Origin: Peptacetobacter hiranonis
GTDB taxonomy: Bacteria > Bacillota > Clostridia > Peptostreptococcales > Peptostreptococcaceae
DNA length: 64,000 nt
NCBI RefSeq assembly: GCF_008151785.1
Contig: NZ_CP036523.1
Coordinates: 1,302,001-1,366,000 of the forward strand
Direction: 5' to 3'
The first letter of the stretch is position 1; each line of letters opens with the position of its first letter. The notes beneath the pieces were generated by a model, which had not been told where the DNA came from, did not search any database, and worked only from the letters and a program-made list of their open reading frames with translations. Both the position numbers and the translations under genes were made by a program. Of this stretch, positions 41,242-48,775 are shown piece after piece.

Positions 41242-41565
41242 CTACATCTCAACTCCTATAAAACTAAGTGCTTTTGCAACCGCAGCATTTCTTTTTAATT
41301 CTCTCATTTCCTTTTTGCTTATCTTTCTTTCATTTAGGTTTCTTTCTGCTCTTTCATTTATTAAAAACATTGCACCGTTTAAAAGTCCTCTTCTTACTTC
41401 TTCGCTGTCTTTTTTAAACTCTCTTATTATGCTTTCAAATCCGTCTTTCATTAAGAAACATACTATTCTTGTATATTCTCCTAATATCTCCGCCGGCGTT
41501 CCGTCTGCCTGTATCTGAAGATTTATTTCGTTTTTTCCTTTAACTTCTTCTGCTATTATTTTCAT
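41242..41565 (-). CDS. hypothetical phage protein
   Basis: 107 residues from the ATG at 41565 (GGAGGGACGAAAA before it). A short beta start (MKIIAEEVKGKNEINLQIQA) and helices (GEYTRIVCFLMKDGFESIIR, ISKKEMRELKRNAAVAKALS). Family unknown; upstream of the Cys-rich cluster. Confidence 0.55.
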   Translation of the reverse strand: MKIIAEEVKGKNEINLQIQADGTPAEILGEYTRIVCFLMKDGFESIIREFKKDSEEVRRGLLNGAMFLINERAERNLNERKISKKEMRELKRNAAVAKALSFIGVEM

Positions 41566-41635
41566 TTTTCGTCCCTCCATTAAATGATCTAAATTTTATA
41601 TTTTAGAAGCCGGGGTGAATTAACACCCCAACTTA

Positions 41636-42466
41636 CTAAATTCCAAACTTTTTCAACTGACTTTGTCTCATTTTTTCTTCAAGTTCTTCTTTTGTATATT
41701 TACTTACAGTACTTTCGAAGTTTTGGAACCCGTTTGATTTTGTTCCGGTCTGACTTGTTTCTTTGAAATCACTCTCGATTGCTTTATACAAATAACCTTC
41801 TTTAGATTTAAGGTTCTTTGATTCTGTAAGTATTATTTTTTCTCTCAGATAACTAATATCTTTTCCCTTATCCTTTAGTAGATTTATTATTCTTATTGCA
41901 TATTCTTCAGAATAAGATTTTCCTAAAAAGCCTTTTAATAAATCGACTTCTTTTTGGTGAGAAACCTCCACCCCTGGTGGTGGGGTAATCTCTTTAGTTA
42001 TCTCTGTGTTATCTATGGTATTGGTTGGGTCATTTTGACCTACTCCATTAGTCCAATTTGACCTAATGGATTGGGTCATTTTGACCTTATCGATTGGGTC
42101 ATTTTGACCTAATGAGTTATTGCAACGGTTTCGGTACAATGCTTGATAATCTATTGTGTACCATTTAGTTTTGTCATATCCCTTTTTGTTGAAATTACCG
42201 GATATTAATATTCCCTTGTCTTCTAAACTTTTAAATGTTCGTTTAACTGTTGGTTCACTCCACCAAGGAAAAAAATCATCACGCCATTTTTTTATTGAAT
42301 TAAACGTCCAATATCTACCGTTGTAGTAGTTATTACCGCTTCTTTCGTTACTGACTAACCAATAGTGTATTTGCTGTAACACAATTGCTTCATTCAATCC
42401 AATTTCAATTGCTAACTTTGGGTCAAATACTACCGGTGGGTCATTGAATAAGGTAAAATCGCTCAC
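41636..42466 (-). CDS. phage replication initiator (DnaD/replisome-organiser type)
   Basis: 276 residues. N-terminal winged helix typical of phage replisome organisers: LAIEIGLNEAIVLQQIHYWL, YNGRYWTFNSIKKWRDDFFP, TVKRTFKSLEDKGILISGNF. Residues 115-160 are a variable linker encoded by the iteron DNA. The C-terminal part has a DnaD-like helix (EEYAIRIINLLKDKGKDISY, LREKIILTESKNLKSKEGYL, YKAI). It should bind the iterons and load the host helicase. Confidence 0.85.
   Translation of the reverse strand: MSDFTLFNDPPVVFDPKLAIEIGLNEAIVLQQIHYWLVSNERSGNNYYNGRYWTFNSIKKWRDDFFPWWSEPTVKRTFKSLEDKGILISGNFNKKGYDKTKWYTIDYQALYRNRCNNSLGQNDPIDKVKMTQSIRSNWTNGVGQNDPTNTIDNTEITKEITPPPGVEVSHQKEVDLLKGFLGKSYSEEYAIRIINLLKDKGKDISYLREKIILTESKNLKSKEGYLYKAIESDFKETSQTGTKSNGFQNFESTVSKYTKEELEEKMRQSQLKKFGI
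42025..42110. repeat. replication-origin iterons inside the initiator gene
   Basis: TTGGGTCATTTTGACCT occurs exactly at 42025, 42071 and 42094, and a degenerate copy (13 of 17) at 42048: four units with an exact 23-bp period. Each contains the palindrome GGTCA-ttt-TGACC. Since 23 is not a multiple of 3, the copies encode different residues, so the conservation is at DNA level. This fits an origin placed within the initiator gene, as in lambda. Confidence 0.8.
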
Positions 42467-42479
42467 GCTATCACCTTCT

Positions 42480-43136
42480 TTATTCTTTTTCTTTCATCTT
42501 TTCATAACCAGCAACAACACGTTCATATTCTGTAAGCGTCATTTCTTCGGCTGTTTTATTAAAGGCTTTTGATATTTGTTTTCTTACGGTGCTTTGGTCA
42601 ACACCTTTTCTTATTGCTAATCCAAACAGTTTGTTTAAATGTTGGTTTGTTACCTTGTTTGGTTGTTCTATGTTTTTCTTATCTTCTGTAGCAGCTTTTC
42701 CGCGGTCGTTAGTTGCGTCTGCGTCTTTTGTATCATCAATACAGAATAAACCGTTTAGGGCGTATTTTCTCGCATACGATGAAGTACTTCCTGTTAGTTG
42801 AGCGCCGTCCATTCCTTTTTTGTTTTCGTCCTCTCTAGCCTGTGCCTTAACACACACATTTTCTCCATTATCTGTATCAACAAAAGTTGCAGTTGTTACT
42901 ATATAATGCCTTCCTTCTTCTACCTTTGTTTCATCGCTTAAAAGTACGATTGCGTTATATTTATCCAATAAAGGTTTTAAGCCTTCTAATATATCTTCGC
43001 AACTTCTATAGTAATACTTACCGAATTTATTCCATTGGTTTTTAGGTGCTTTCAATTCGACTTGTACTCTATTTAACTTTTGCCAAACATTCAGTTTTTT
43101 AACTTCCTCTACAACTTCTTTAACCTCTTCACTCAT
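42480..43136 (-). CDS. erf: ERF-family single-strand annealing protein
   Basis: 218 residues. LNVWQKLNRVQVELKAPKNQ, FGKYYYRSCEDILEGLKPLL, then DGAQLTGSTSSYARKYALNG and LFCIDDTKDADATND form the ERF superfamily core. The C-terminal part has a helical tail. ERF proteins anneal single strands in phage recombination and genome circularisation. Paired with the Gp157-like gene and SSB. Confidence 0.92.
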   Translation of the reverse strand: MSEEVKEVVEEVKKLNVWQKLNRVQVELKAPKNQWNKFGKYYYRSCEDILEGLKPLLDKYNAIVLLSDETKVEEGRHYIVTTATFVDTDNGENVCVKAQAREDENKKGMDGAQLTGSTSSYARKYALNGLFCIDDTKDADATNDRGKAATEDKKNIEQPNKVTNQHLNKLFGLAIRKGVDQSTVRKQISKAFNKTAEEMTLTEYERVVAGYEKMKEKE

Positions 43137-43151
43137 CTCTCTTGCTCCCTT

Positions 43152-43673
43152 CTATTTACCTTTTGGTACGATTAGACTTGTTGTCTTTAATACTTCTGTT
43201 CCTGGTACAACTTCGCCGGTTTCGTTCAACCAATCTTTTATCTTTTTCTTATCTACCTTTTTAACAACTTCTACTTTCACGAATTCTTCCGGAACCAATG
43301 TTTCATCTAGCACATTTATAGAATCCGGATTATTTCTAACTGTTAAATTTCCAAGTGAAGTTTCTAATCTTTTTTTACCTAGTTTTTCCAAGCACTCTTT
43401 TATTAGTGTCTTTAATTTGTTCATTGAGTTTTGTTTGTTTTTCTTTAATGCTTGTAGACGCTTTATTTCTCCGTCAATTGCCTCTATATCGCTTTGTATG
43501 TTTCTTAGAATATAAAGCATTGATTCAGATTTATTGTTTATCTCAAGGTCGATTAACGCCTTAACTCTCTTTGTTTGTTCTAACTGTTCTTCCTGACCTT
43601 CTAACTCTTCCAATTCTTCTATAGTTAAAAGTATTACTTCCGCTTCTTCTGTAAGCTGATATAATGTTGACAT
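43152..43673 (-). CDS. Siphovirus Gp157-family protein
   Basis: 173 residues. STLYQLTEEAEVILLTIEEL, a long coiled coil (YILRNIQSDIEAIDGEIKRL), RLETSLGNLTVRNNPDSINV, LVPEEFVKVEVVKKVDKKKI and a final GAE-type segment (ETGEVVPGTEVLKTTSLIVP). This is the Gp157 pattern, usually just before ERF or RecT genes; it may support recombination. The ATG at 43673 follows GGAGGGGTTGTTG. Confidence 0.9.
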   Translation of the reverse strand: MSTLYQLTEEAEVILLTIEELEELEGQEEQLEQTKRVKALIDLEINNKSESMLYILRNIQSDIEAIDGEIKRLQALKKNKQNSMNKLKTLIKECLEKLGKKRLETSLGNLTVRNNPDSINVLDETLVPEEFVKVEVVKKVDKKKIKDWLNETGEVVPGTEVLKTTSLIVPKGK

Positions 43674-43727
43674 CAACAACCCCTCCTTGTTATAATTTAG
43701 GTAAATTTTCTTTTATATATTCTGATT

Positions 43728-43771
43728 GAACGGTCTATATTTTGTGGTGATTTATAGACCGTTCTTTTTTT
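43728..43771 (+). terminator. hairpin with T-run on the plus strand
   Basis: GAACGGTCTAT and ATAGACCGTTC pair perfectly around a 15-nt loop and are followed by seven Ts on the plus strand. All nearby genes read leftward, so as a terminator it would stop antisense transcripts; it may instead be a leader hairpin for the Gp157 gene. Confidence 0.55.
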
Positions 43772-43889
43772 ATCTTGTAGAAGCTAAAATGTCTTCTACT
43801 GTTTCTTTGTATGCTTGATATTCTTGTTCAAGCCACTCCCAATATTCTTCCTCTTCAACTTCTTGCGTTTTCAATAACTCTTCTTTCAA
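43770..43889 (-). CDS. 39-residue acidic phage peptide (TTG start)
   Basis: A TTG at 43889 has GGAGG nine nt upstream and opens 39 codons: LKEELLKTQEVEEEEYWEWL, EQEYQAYKETVEDILASTR. It overlaps the end of the preceding gene by 35 nt in another frame and runs to the plus-strand hairpin. Composition is protein-like (amphipathic, Glu/Trp/Tyr-rich). Start uncertain. Confidence 0.45.
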   Translation of the reverse strand: MKEELLKTQEVEEEEYWEWLEQEYQAYKETVEDILASTR

Positions 43890-44091
43890 ACTCTTCAGCC
43901 TCCATATACAATTCATTAATTAGTTTTCTCATTTCCAAGTGTGCTTCTTTTAGATCCTCGATTTTGTTATCCATTGCATTTAATCTTTTTTCACTATCTC
44001 TTATAAAAGCTGTTTGTGTAATGCTGCTCATAGCCTTGCATAATTTAGAATCTATTCTTTTTTCTTTTTCCCTAAAACTTGCATAGTCCAT
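43855..44091 (-). CDS. small coiled-coil phage protein
   Basis: 78 residues, helical and charged: DYASFREKEKRIDSKLCKAM, DSEKRLNAMDNKIEDLKEAH, KLINELYMEAEEFERRVIEN (from LRKLINEL). Family unknown. It shares one base with the upstream gene. Confidence 0.5.
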   Translation of the reverse strand: MDYASFREKEKRIDSKLCKAMSSITQTAFIRDSEKRLNAMDNKIEDLKEAHLEMRKLINELYMEAEEFERRVIENARS

Positions 44092-44327
44092 TATTTCACC
44101 ACCTTTGCTAATTCTTTTCTTTTTCTACTTCTTTTACGGAAGTCTTTTTCAGCTTTTATCACGTCTAGGTTGTCAGATAGAATATCTAACGGAAATGTAA
44201 GCATAAAGAACACAAACGCGAATAAAACCATATTGACTTCTATATTTAACATCTGTGCAACTGCTAGTCCTAATAAAACTACATTTGCACTTCTTAACCC
44301 TTTAAAAAACTTGTGTACTTTTTTCAT
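44091..44327 (-). CDS. small two-helix membrane protein
   Basis: 78 residues. A basic start (KKVHKFFKGLRSAN), two hydrophobic segments (VVLLGLAVAQMLNIEVNMVL, FAFVFFMLTFPLDIL) and a basic tail (DFRKRSRKRKELAKVVK). Family unknown. It overlaps the preceding gene by 26 nt. Confidence 0.55.
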   Translation of the reverse strand: MKKVHKFFKGLRSANVVLLGLAVAQMLNIEVNMVLFAFVFFMLTFPLDILSDNLDVIKAEKDFRKRSRKRKELAKVVK

Positions 44328-44604
44328 TTTCTCTTTTCTTCCTTTCTTCTTTTATTAAACTTCTAATATCCTGGTTTCTATATTTATCAATGAATACCGG
44401 GATTGAATCAGCTATCACACTTTTTTCGTTTTTGAATTGAAGTGAATCTAAAAAACCTAAGTCAACTAATTCTTTTGTAAGTTTTGTTCCGGCGTTTAAT
44501 GTTGACCGTACTTCCGGAACTGATAGCAAATATTTATCCTTAATCCCTCTGTTTTTTATAACTTGCAATATCTCTCTTAGGATATTTAATATATCTAGTG
44601 CCAT
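44302..44604 (-). CDS. hypothetical early phage protein
   Basis: 100 residues from the ATG at 44604 (AGGAGTGGTTTTA before it). LDILNILREILQVIKNRGIK, LLSVPEVRSTLNAGTKLTKE, LVDLGFLDSLQFKNE. The middle resembles a helix-turn-helix, but no family is recognised. First genes after the antirepressor. Confidence 0.5.
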   Translation of the reverse strand: MALDILNILREILQVIKNRGIKDKYLLSVPEVRSTLNAGTKLTKELVDLGFLDSLQFKNEKSVIADSIPVFIDKYRNQDIRSLIKEERKKRENEKSTQVF

Positions 44605-44659
44605 TAAAACCACTCCTATTCCATATCTCCAAATAAAAACTCTCTTAACTACTATCAAT

Positions 44660-44718
44660 ATAGTTTTCCGACGATTCAGATTCAGTTGATAAGATGGATA
44701 AATCTATCGGAAAACTAT
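44660..44718. repeat. 12-bp perfect inverted repeat upstream of early genes
   Basis: ATAGTTTTCCGA (44660-44671) and TCGGAAAACTAT (44707-44718) are exact inverse copies separated by 35 bp. It lies in the gap between the 51-aa gene and the gene at 44604. Possible operator or long hairpin. Confidence 0.55.
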
Positions 44719-44737
44719 TTGATTTACTTGATAAATT

Positions 44738-44893
44738 CTAGTTAACTATGATTTTTACAAGCTGTGGGAAAGTATCTATTTCGTGTTGTACTTCTTTTAA
44801 GAGTTCTGAAATACGTTTTATCTTTTCCGTAGCTTTTTCTTCATCAAATTCTATTTTTACATTCACCTGTAACTCTTTTAACTCTCTGCTCAT
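44738..44893 (-). CDS. 51-residue phage protein
   Basis: ATG with GGAGGTGTAGAG before it, 51 codons: MSRELKELQVNVKIEFDEEK, ATEKIKRISELLKEVQHEID, TFPQLVKIIVN. Small helical protein. It starts 4 nt after the antirepressor stop and ends close to the inverted repeat. Confidence 0.6.
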   Translation of the reverse strand: MSRELKELQVNVKIEFDEEKATEKIKRISELLKEVQHEIDTFPQLVKIIVN

Positions 44894-44897
44894 CTCT

Positions 44898-45707
44898 CTA
44901 CACCTCCATTCCTATTTGTTCAGCACTTAAAAACTTATCAATGAAATATGTCTGCCCTTTTCCTGTTATTTTAGTTGTCTTATTTATTTTCACATCTCCA
45001 TTAGGCTTGTTTATAACTGTTTCTTTAATCTCCATAATTCCTAATTCCATACTTCTTTGAGTTGGTAGGTTATGGTCGCTTCCTTGTCTTTTTATCAAAT
45101 ATCCATTATCTCTTAGATATTGGAATAACCTTTTTTCTCCTGTCTTTACTCCATTTTGCTTTAACAGTTTTGCCAGCTCTCCAACTAATATTGATTGCTC
45201 TGATGATGCTACTGCGTCGGCAAAAAGTGCTTTAGGCTTCATTACCTTATTTTCAATCTCTAATCTATTTATATTGTTTTTGGCTATCAGTAAAGCACGT
45301 TCCATAATTTTCTCTGGACTGTTCCATGCTTTTTCAACTTGAATAAGATACTGTCTTATTCTTTTTCCTTCTGGTGTTCTCTGAATCATTGCAATCTCTT
45401 TTGCCATATCCAACTTTAGTAGGTGGTCTGTTATTTTTCTTACTCCTCCAAATGCTGTATCGTCTTGGACATTTTTGTCCATCACGCAGAAATCAATATT
45501 TTCCTCGAAATCATATTCAATCATTCTATCCATCCATTTTTTATATGGAGTAGCTACCTTTAATCTTTCATGTAATTCTCTACCACTTATTATTGTTTCG
45601 CTGTTTTCATCTGTTCTTATGTTTAATAATTCTTCTGTTGAAACTAACTCAACATTTTCTCTAGCTTCTGCCACTATTACAACTGGTTCTAAATTTGATA
45701 CTGTCAT
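44898..45707 (-). CDS. phage antirepressor (AntA/AntB N-domain, ANT C-domain)
   Basis: 269 residues from the ATG at 45707 (AAAAGGAGGG before it). Residues 35-110 are an AntA/AntB domain: IISGRELHERLKVATPYKKW, MDRMIEYDFEENIDF, and LDMAKEIAMIQRTPEGKRIR with Q-rich end. Residues 165-265 are a KilAC/ANT domain: LVGELAKLLKQNGVKTGEKR, LFQYLRDNGYLIKRQGSDHN. Antirepressors counter the CI-type repressor and favour lytic growth. A copy of the AACCATTTGGTT operator lies just ahead of its start. Confidence 0.9.
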   Translation of the reverse strand: MTVSNLEPVVIVAEARENVELVSTEELLNIRTDENSETIISGRELHERLKVATPYKKWMDRMIEYDFEENIDFCVMDKNVQDDTAFGGVRKITDHLLKLDMAKEIAMIQRTPEGKRIRQYLIQVEKAWNSPEKIMERALLIAKNNINRLEIENKVMKPKALFADAVASSEQSILVGELAKLLKQNGVKTGEKRLFQYLRDNGYLIKRQGSDHNLPTQRSMELGIMEIKETVINKPNGDVKINKTTKITGKGQTYFIDKFLSAEQIGMEV

Positions 45708-45708
45708 T

Positions 45709-45936
45709 TTAATTTCCCTCCTTTTTATAACCATTTGGTTGTTTTGTGTTTAAAAAAATATCTTCTATCCTACACCCTAATATTTGAGATATTATAAAAG
45801 CCTCTTCTACTGTAAATTTGGTTATCCCATTTTCCTTTTTTACATATGTAGAAGGCTTCATATTTGCTTTATTTGCAAGGCTTTCTTGTGTAAATCCATT
45901 CCGAAGCCTTAATCTTTTTAATTTTTCATTTTTCAA
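45709..45936 (-). CDS. Cro-like XRE-family regulator
   Basis: 75 residues. The helix-turn-helix is KRLRLRNGFTQESLANKANM followed by KPSTYVKKENGITKFTVEEA. I favour a TTG start at 45936, with GGAGGTG six nt upstream; the ATG at 45951 would have its own ribosome site inside the coding part. It is divergent from the CI-like repressor, with operators in between. Presumed Cro role: start of the lytic operon. Confidence 0.85.
   Translation of the reverse strand: MKNEKLKRLRLRNGFTQESLANKANMKPSTYVKKENGITKFTVEEAFIISQILGCRIEDIFLNTKQPNGYKKEGN
45729..45740. promoter_or_regulatory. operator copy between the Cro-like gene and antirepressor
   Basis: AACCATTTGGTT, identical to the operator at 45953, lies within the last Cro codons, about 20 bp before the antirepressor start. 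Repressor binding here could check antirepressor expression separately. Confidence 0.6.
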
Positions 45937-45952
45937 AATTTGCACCTCCAAT

Positions 45953-46070
45953 AACCATTTGGTTGATAAGTTTATTATAATACCATTTGGTTAGTTAGTC
46001 AACCATTTTTTATAATTTTTTTATAAAATTTGGTTGGTTTTATTCCATTTTTTACATTTTGGTTGTATAA
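45953..46070. promoter_or_regulatory. lysogeny switch: divergent promoter region with operators
   Basis: AACCATTTGGTT (45953-45964) and ACCATTTGGTT (45982-45992) are palindromes with AACCA/TGGTT arms. Half-sites follow: CAACCATT near 46000, TTTGGTTGGTTTT near 46030 and TTTTGGTTG near 46058. They fill the 156-bp gap between the divergent repressor and Cro-like genes. Binding by these two proteins is inferred. Confidence 0.7.
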
Positions 46071-46107
46071 TTTAATTAAGTAATTTATATAGAAAAGTGG
46101 TGTTTTT

Positions 46108-46533
46108 ATGGTAACTTTAGGTAGTAGATTGAAGGCTTTAAGGCAAGAAAAAGGACTTACACAAAAGGAAGTAGCAAAATTAATAGGTACTACTGATGTA
46201 AGTATAGGAAGGTATGAAATGGACGCTAGAGTGCCTAAAGCTGATATATTAAATTCTCTAGCTAAATTATATGATGTTGAAATAGATTATCTTCTAACAG
46301 GAAAAGAAGAAACTGAACAACCTTTAAATGATAGAGATAAAAAAGATATAGAAAAAGATCTAAAAAAGATAATGGACGATTTTCGTGACGGAGAATCTGG
46401 ACCAGTTTATTTTGATGGTATAGAACTTGACGAAGATGATATGGATAAATTAGAAATAGCTATGAGAACTGCTCTTGAAATAGCGAAGGTTAAAAATAAA
46501 GAAAAATATACACCTAAAAAATACAAGAAATAA
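46108..46533 (+). CDS. CI-like XRE-family phage repressor
   Basis: 141 residues. Helix-turn-helix near the start: LGSRLKALRQEKGLTQKEVA, KLIGTTDVSIGRYEMDARVP, KADILNSLAKLYDVEIDYLL. The C-terminal half is acidic and helical and lacks a LexA/CI-type protease domain, which fits repressors cleaved by an ImmA-type protease, the gene that follows. Keeps the lytic operon silent in the lysogen. Confidence 0.9.
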   Translation: MVTLGSRLKALRQEKGLTQKEVAKLIGTTDVSIGRYEMDARVPKADILNSLAKLYDVEIDYLLTGKEETEQPLNDRDKKDIEKDLKKIMDDFRDGESGPVYFDGIELDEDDMDKLEIAMRTALEIAKVKNKEKYTPKKYKK

Positions 46534-46554
46534 TAAAAAGGTAGGTGCGTTTGA

Positions 46555-46980
46555 ATGGATGTGAAAGAATACGTATCTATTATAAAGAAAAAAGCTAATA
46601 CGGACGATGTATTTGAGTTGGTCGATTACTTTAATATAAATGTAATTGAAACCGATTTAGGCTCTTCTACATTAGGAATGTATCGTTATATAAAAAGAAA
46701 TAAATTTATTTTTTTAAACAATGATTTAGAACATTATCAGAAAAAATTCGTCTTAGCGCACGAATTAGGACACGCGATATTACATAGCGATTTAAATTGT
46801 TTTTTCCTAGAAAAGAAAACTTTATATTTAAAGAATAAGTTTGAGATTGAAGCTAATAAATTCGCCGTTGAATTACTTGTTAGCGACGACGATTTAAAAG
46901 AATTAGAAGGATATACAATCGAACAGATGTCAGCTATTCTCAATATTCCTTCTGATTTATTAAAATATAAATTTAAATAG
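46555..46980 (+). CDS. ImmA/IrrE-family metallopeptidase
   Basis: 141 residues. The zinc motif is KFVLAHELGHAILHSDLNCF (HExxH), then FEIEANKFAVELLVSDDDLK with the third metal-site Glu. In ICEBs1 and many phages, ImmA cleaves the neighbouring XRE repressor after DNA damage or a quorum signal. 21 nt after the repressor gene, same transcript. Confidence 0.92.
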   Translation: MDVKEYVSIIKKKANTDDVFELVDYFNINVIETDLGSSTLGMYRYIKRNKFIFLNNDLEHYQKKFVLAHELGHAILHSDLNCFFLEKKTLYLKNKFEIEANKFAVELLVSDDDLKELEGYTIEQMSAILNIPSDLLKYKFK

Positions 46981-46992
46981 GGGTGATTATGA

Positions 46993-48573
46993 ATGAGCAA
47001 GCAAAAGAAGGAGATTAAAAGTATTAACAATGATAATTCCGATAAAGGTGGGTGTGGAATAGGATGCCTCGGAATTTTATTCTTTTTATTATCTAGTAGA
47101 ATTTCAGTATTTTTATTAGCATTTCTTTTATATAGTTCAGCTTATCGGCAAGACAATGCTTTTTCAATCGGTGTATTAATAGCAATTGGGATATTGCTTG
47201 TAATACAATTCGCTATTAATTCTAGTTCTAAAGAAATAGAACAAGCTAATGCAAACAAATTAAAGGAAGAACTAGATGAATTAAATTCAGAAATAGAAGT
47301 TAAAAAAGAAGTTATTGAAAAAATAAATAACGATATAAATAATATAGATGGAATTGATTCAGAAAAAGAAAAAATAGTTGTTGAATATTGCAATAAAAAG
47401 AAAGAATATGATTCTCTTTTATCTGAACTAGAATCTCTTAAAGATGATTTAAGTGTTGCTAATGAAAAGATTGAAAAAATTAAAGAGATGAAAAAAGAAA
47501 TAAAATCTTTAAAAGATGAACTTATAGAAACAAATGATATAGTATTACTTCAATCATTTGGACTATATGAGCCAAAATATGATTTTGAAAACTCTGAACA
47601 GTATATGGAAAGACTTAAAGAAATTAGAGATGACCAGAAAGAAATGGTTAAAAATAATAGTGGTGTTAATATAGATACTCAATGGTCAGTTGATGGATCA
47701 GTTAAAAAAGGACAGGCTTTAACAAATAAAAATGTAAAATCATTATTCAGATTATTCAACGCTGAATGTGACAACGTAATAAATAAGGTTACATATAGAA
47801 ATTTAGAAGCGTCTGAAAAACGTATAAGAAAGTCATTTGAACAGGATAACAAGCTATATGAAGCATTTAATATAAGTCTAAGAGAAGATTACTTAGATTC
47901 AAAAATAGATGAATTATATTTATACTTTGAATATCTACAGAAAAAGCAAGAAGAAAAAGAAGAACAAGCAGCATTAAGAGAACAAATGAGGGAAGAAGCT
48001 AAAGTTCAGAAAGAAATAGAAAAAGAAAAGAAAAAGATTGAAAAAGAAAAAATTCATTTTAATACTGAATTAGATAGATTAAAAGAAAATATACCTTCTG
48101 AAAACGAAGAAAAATCTATCTGGGAAGCAAAAATAGCCGAATTAGAAGCAAAAATTAAAGAACTTCAAGAAGTTGAAGAAGATGTATTGAACAAAGAAAA
48201 AAATACTCGTGCTGGGTACGTTTATATAATCTCAAACATAGGTTCTTTCGGTGAAAATATCTATAAAATAGGACTTACTAGAAGATTAGACCCTATGGAA
48301 AGAGTTAACGAACTTGGCGACGCGTCAGTACCGTTCAAATTTGATGTTCATGCAACTATATTTAGTGAGGACGCTCCTGCTCTTGAAAATGCACTTCATA
48401 AGGCTTTTGAAGATAGAAGGGTTAATAAAGTTAATAACAGAAAAGAATTCTTCAACGTTACTTTAGATGAAATAAAAGAAGTTGTAGAAAAGAATTTTGA
48501 CAAAACTGTTGAATATACAAAATATGCTGAAGCTATGGAATATAGACAATCTTTAAAATTAGCTAACAACTAA
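46993..48573 (+). CDS. membrane-anchored coiled-coil protein with T5orf172 (GIY-YIG-like) domain, DUF4041-like
   Basis: 526 residues. Two N-terminal hydrophobic segments (residues 23-45 and 52-70), a long coiled coil (about 80-180), a DUF4041-like region (PKYDFENSEQYMERLKEIRD, KGQALTNKNVKSLFRLFNAE), another coiled coil (300-400), and a C-terminal T5orf172 domain: GYVYIISNIGSFGENIYKIG, LTRRLDPMERVNELGDASVP, ALENALHKAFEDRRVNKVNN. The YVYI...YKIGLTRR pattern recalls GIY-YIG nucleases. Expressed from the lysogeny module, so perhaps a resident protective gene. Confidence 0.82.
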   Translation: MSKQKKEIKSINNDNSDKGGCGIGCLGILFFLLSSRISVFLLAFLLYSSAYRQDNAFSIGVLIAIGILLVIQFAINSSSKEIEQANANKLKEELDELNSEIEVKKEVIEKINNDINNIDGIDSEKEKIVVEYCNKKKEYDSLLSELESLKDDLSVANEKIEKIKEMKKEIKSLKDELIETNDIVLLQSFGLYEPKYDFENSEQYMERLKEIRDDQKEMVKNNSGVNIDTQWSVDGSVKKGQALTNKNVKSLFRLFNAECDNVINKVTYRNLEASEKRIRKSFEQDNKLYEAFNISLREDYLDSKIDELYLYFEYLQKKQEEKEEQAALREQMREEAKVQKEIEKEKKKIEKEKIHFNTELDRLKENIPSENEEKSIWEAKIAELEAKIKELQEVEEDVLNKEKNTRAGYVYIISNIGSFGENIYKIGLTRRLDPMERVNELGDASVPFKFDVHATIFSEDAPALENALHKAFEDRRVNKVNNRKEFFNVTLDEIKEVVEKNFDKTVEYTKYAEAMEYRQSLKLANN

Positions 48574-48575
48574 AA

Positions 48576-48598
48576 AAGAGCCTATAAAATAGACTCTT
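48576..48598 (+). terminator. weak hairpin after the T5orf172-domain gene
   Basis: GAGcCTATaaaATAGaCTC with a short T/C run. The stem has a mismatch, so transcription may continue to the integrase. Confidence 0.4.
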
Positions 48599-48775
48599 CC
48601 TTACATAAAAATTTTAAATGAATTGTGAAAGTTTTTAATGAAAATATTGATTATTGGTTTGTATCAGCTTTTCTACAATTCAATTATAACATAACCTTTT
48701 GAAAATAATTGGGCGACTTTTTTCGCCTTTTTATTTAACATATATAAGAACATACATTCGAAAAGAGGTGGTAAA

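Noticed and set aside
42025-42110. CRISPR-like array
   Set aside because: Only four 17-bp units with 6-bp gaps, inside a coding region and next to no cas gene; iterons explain them.
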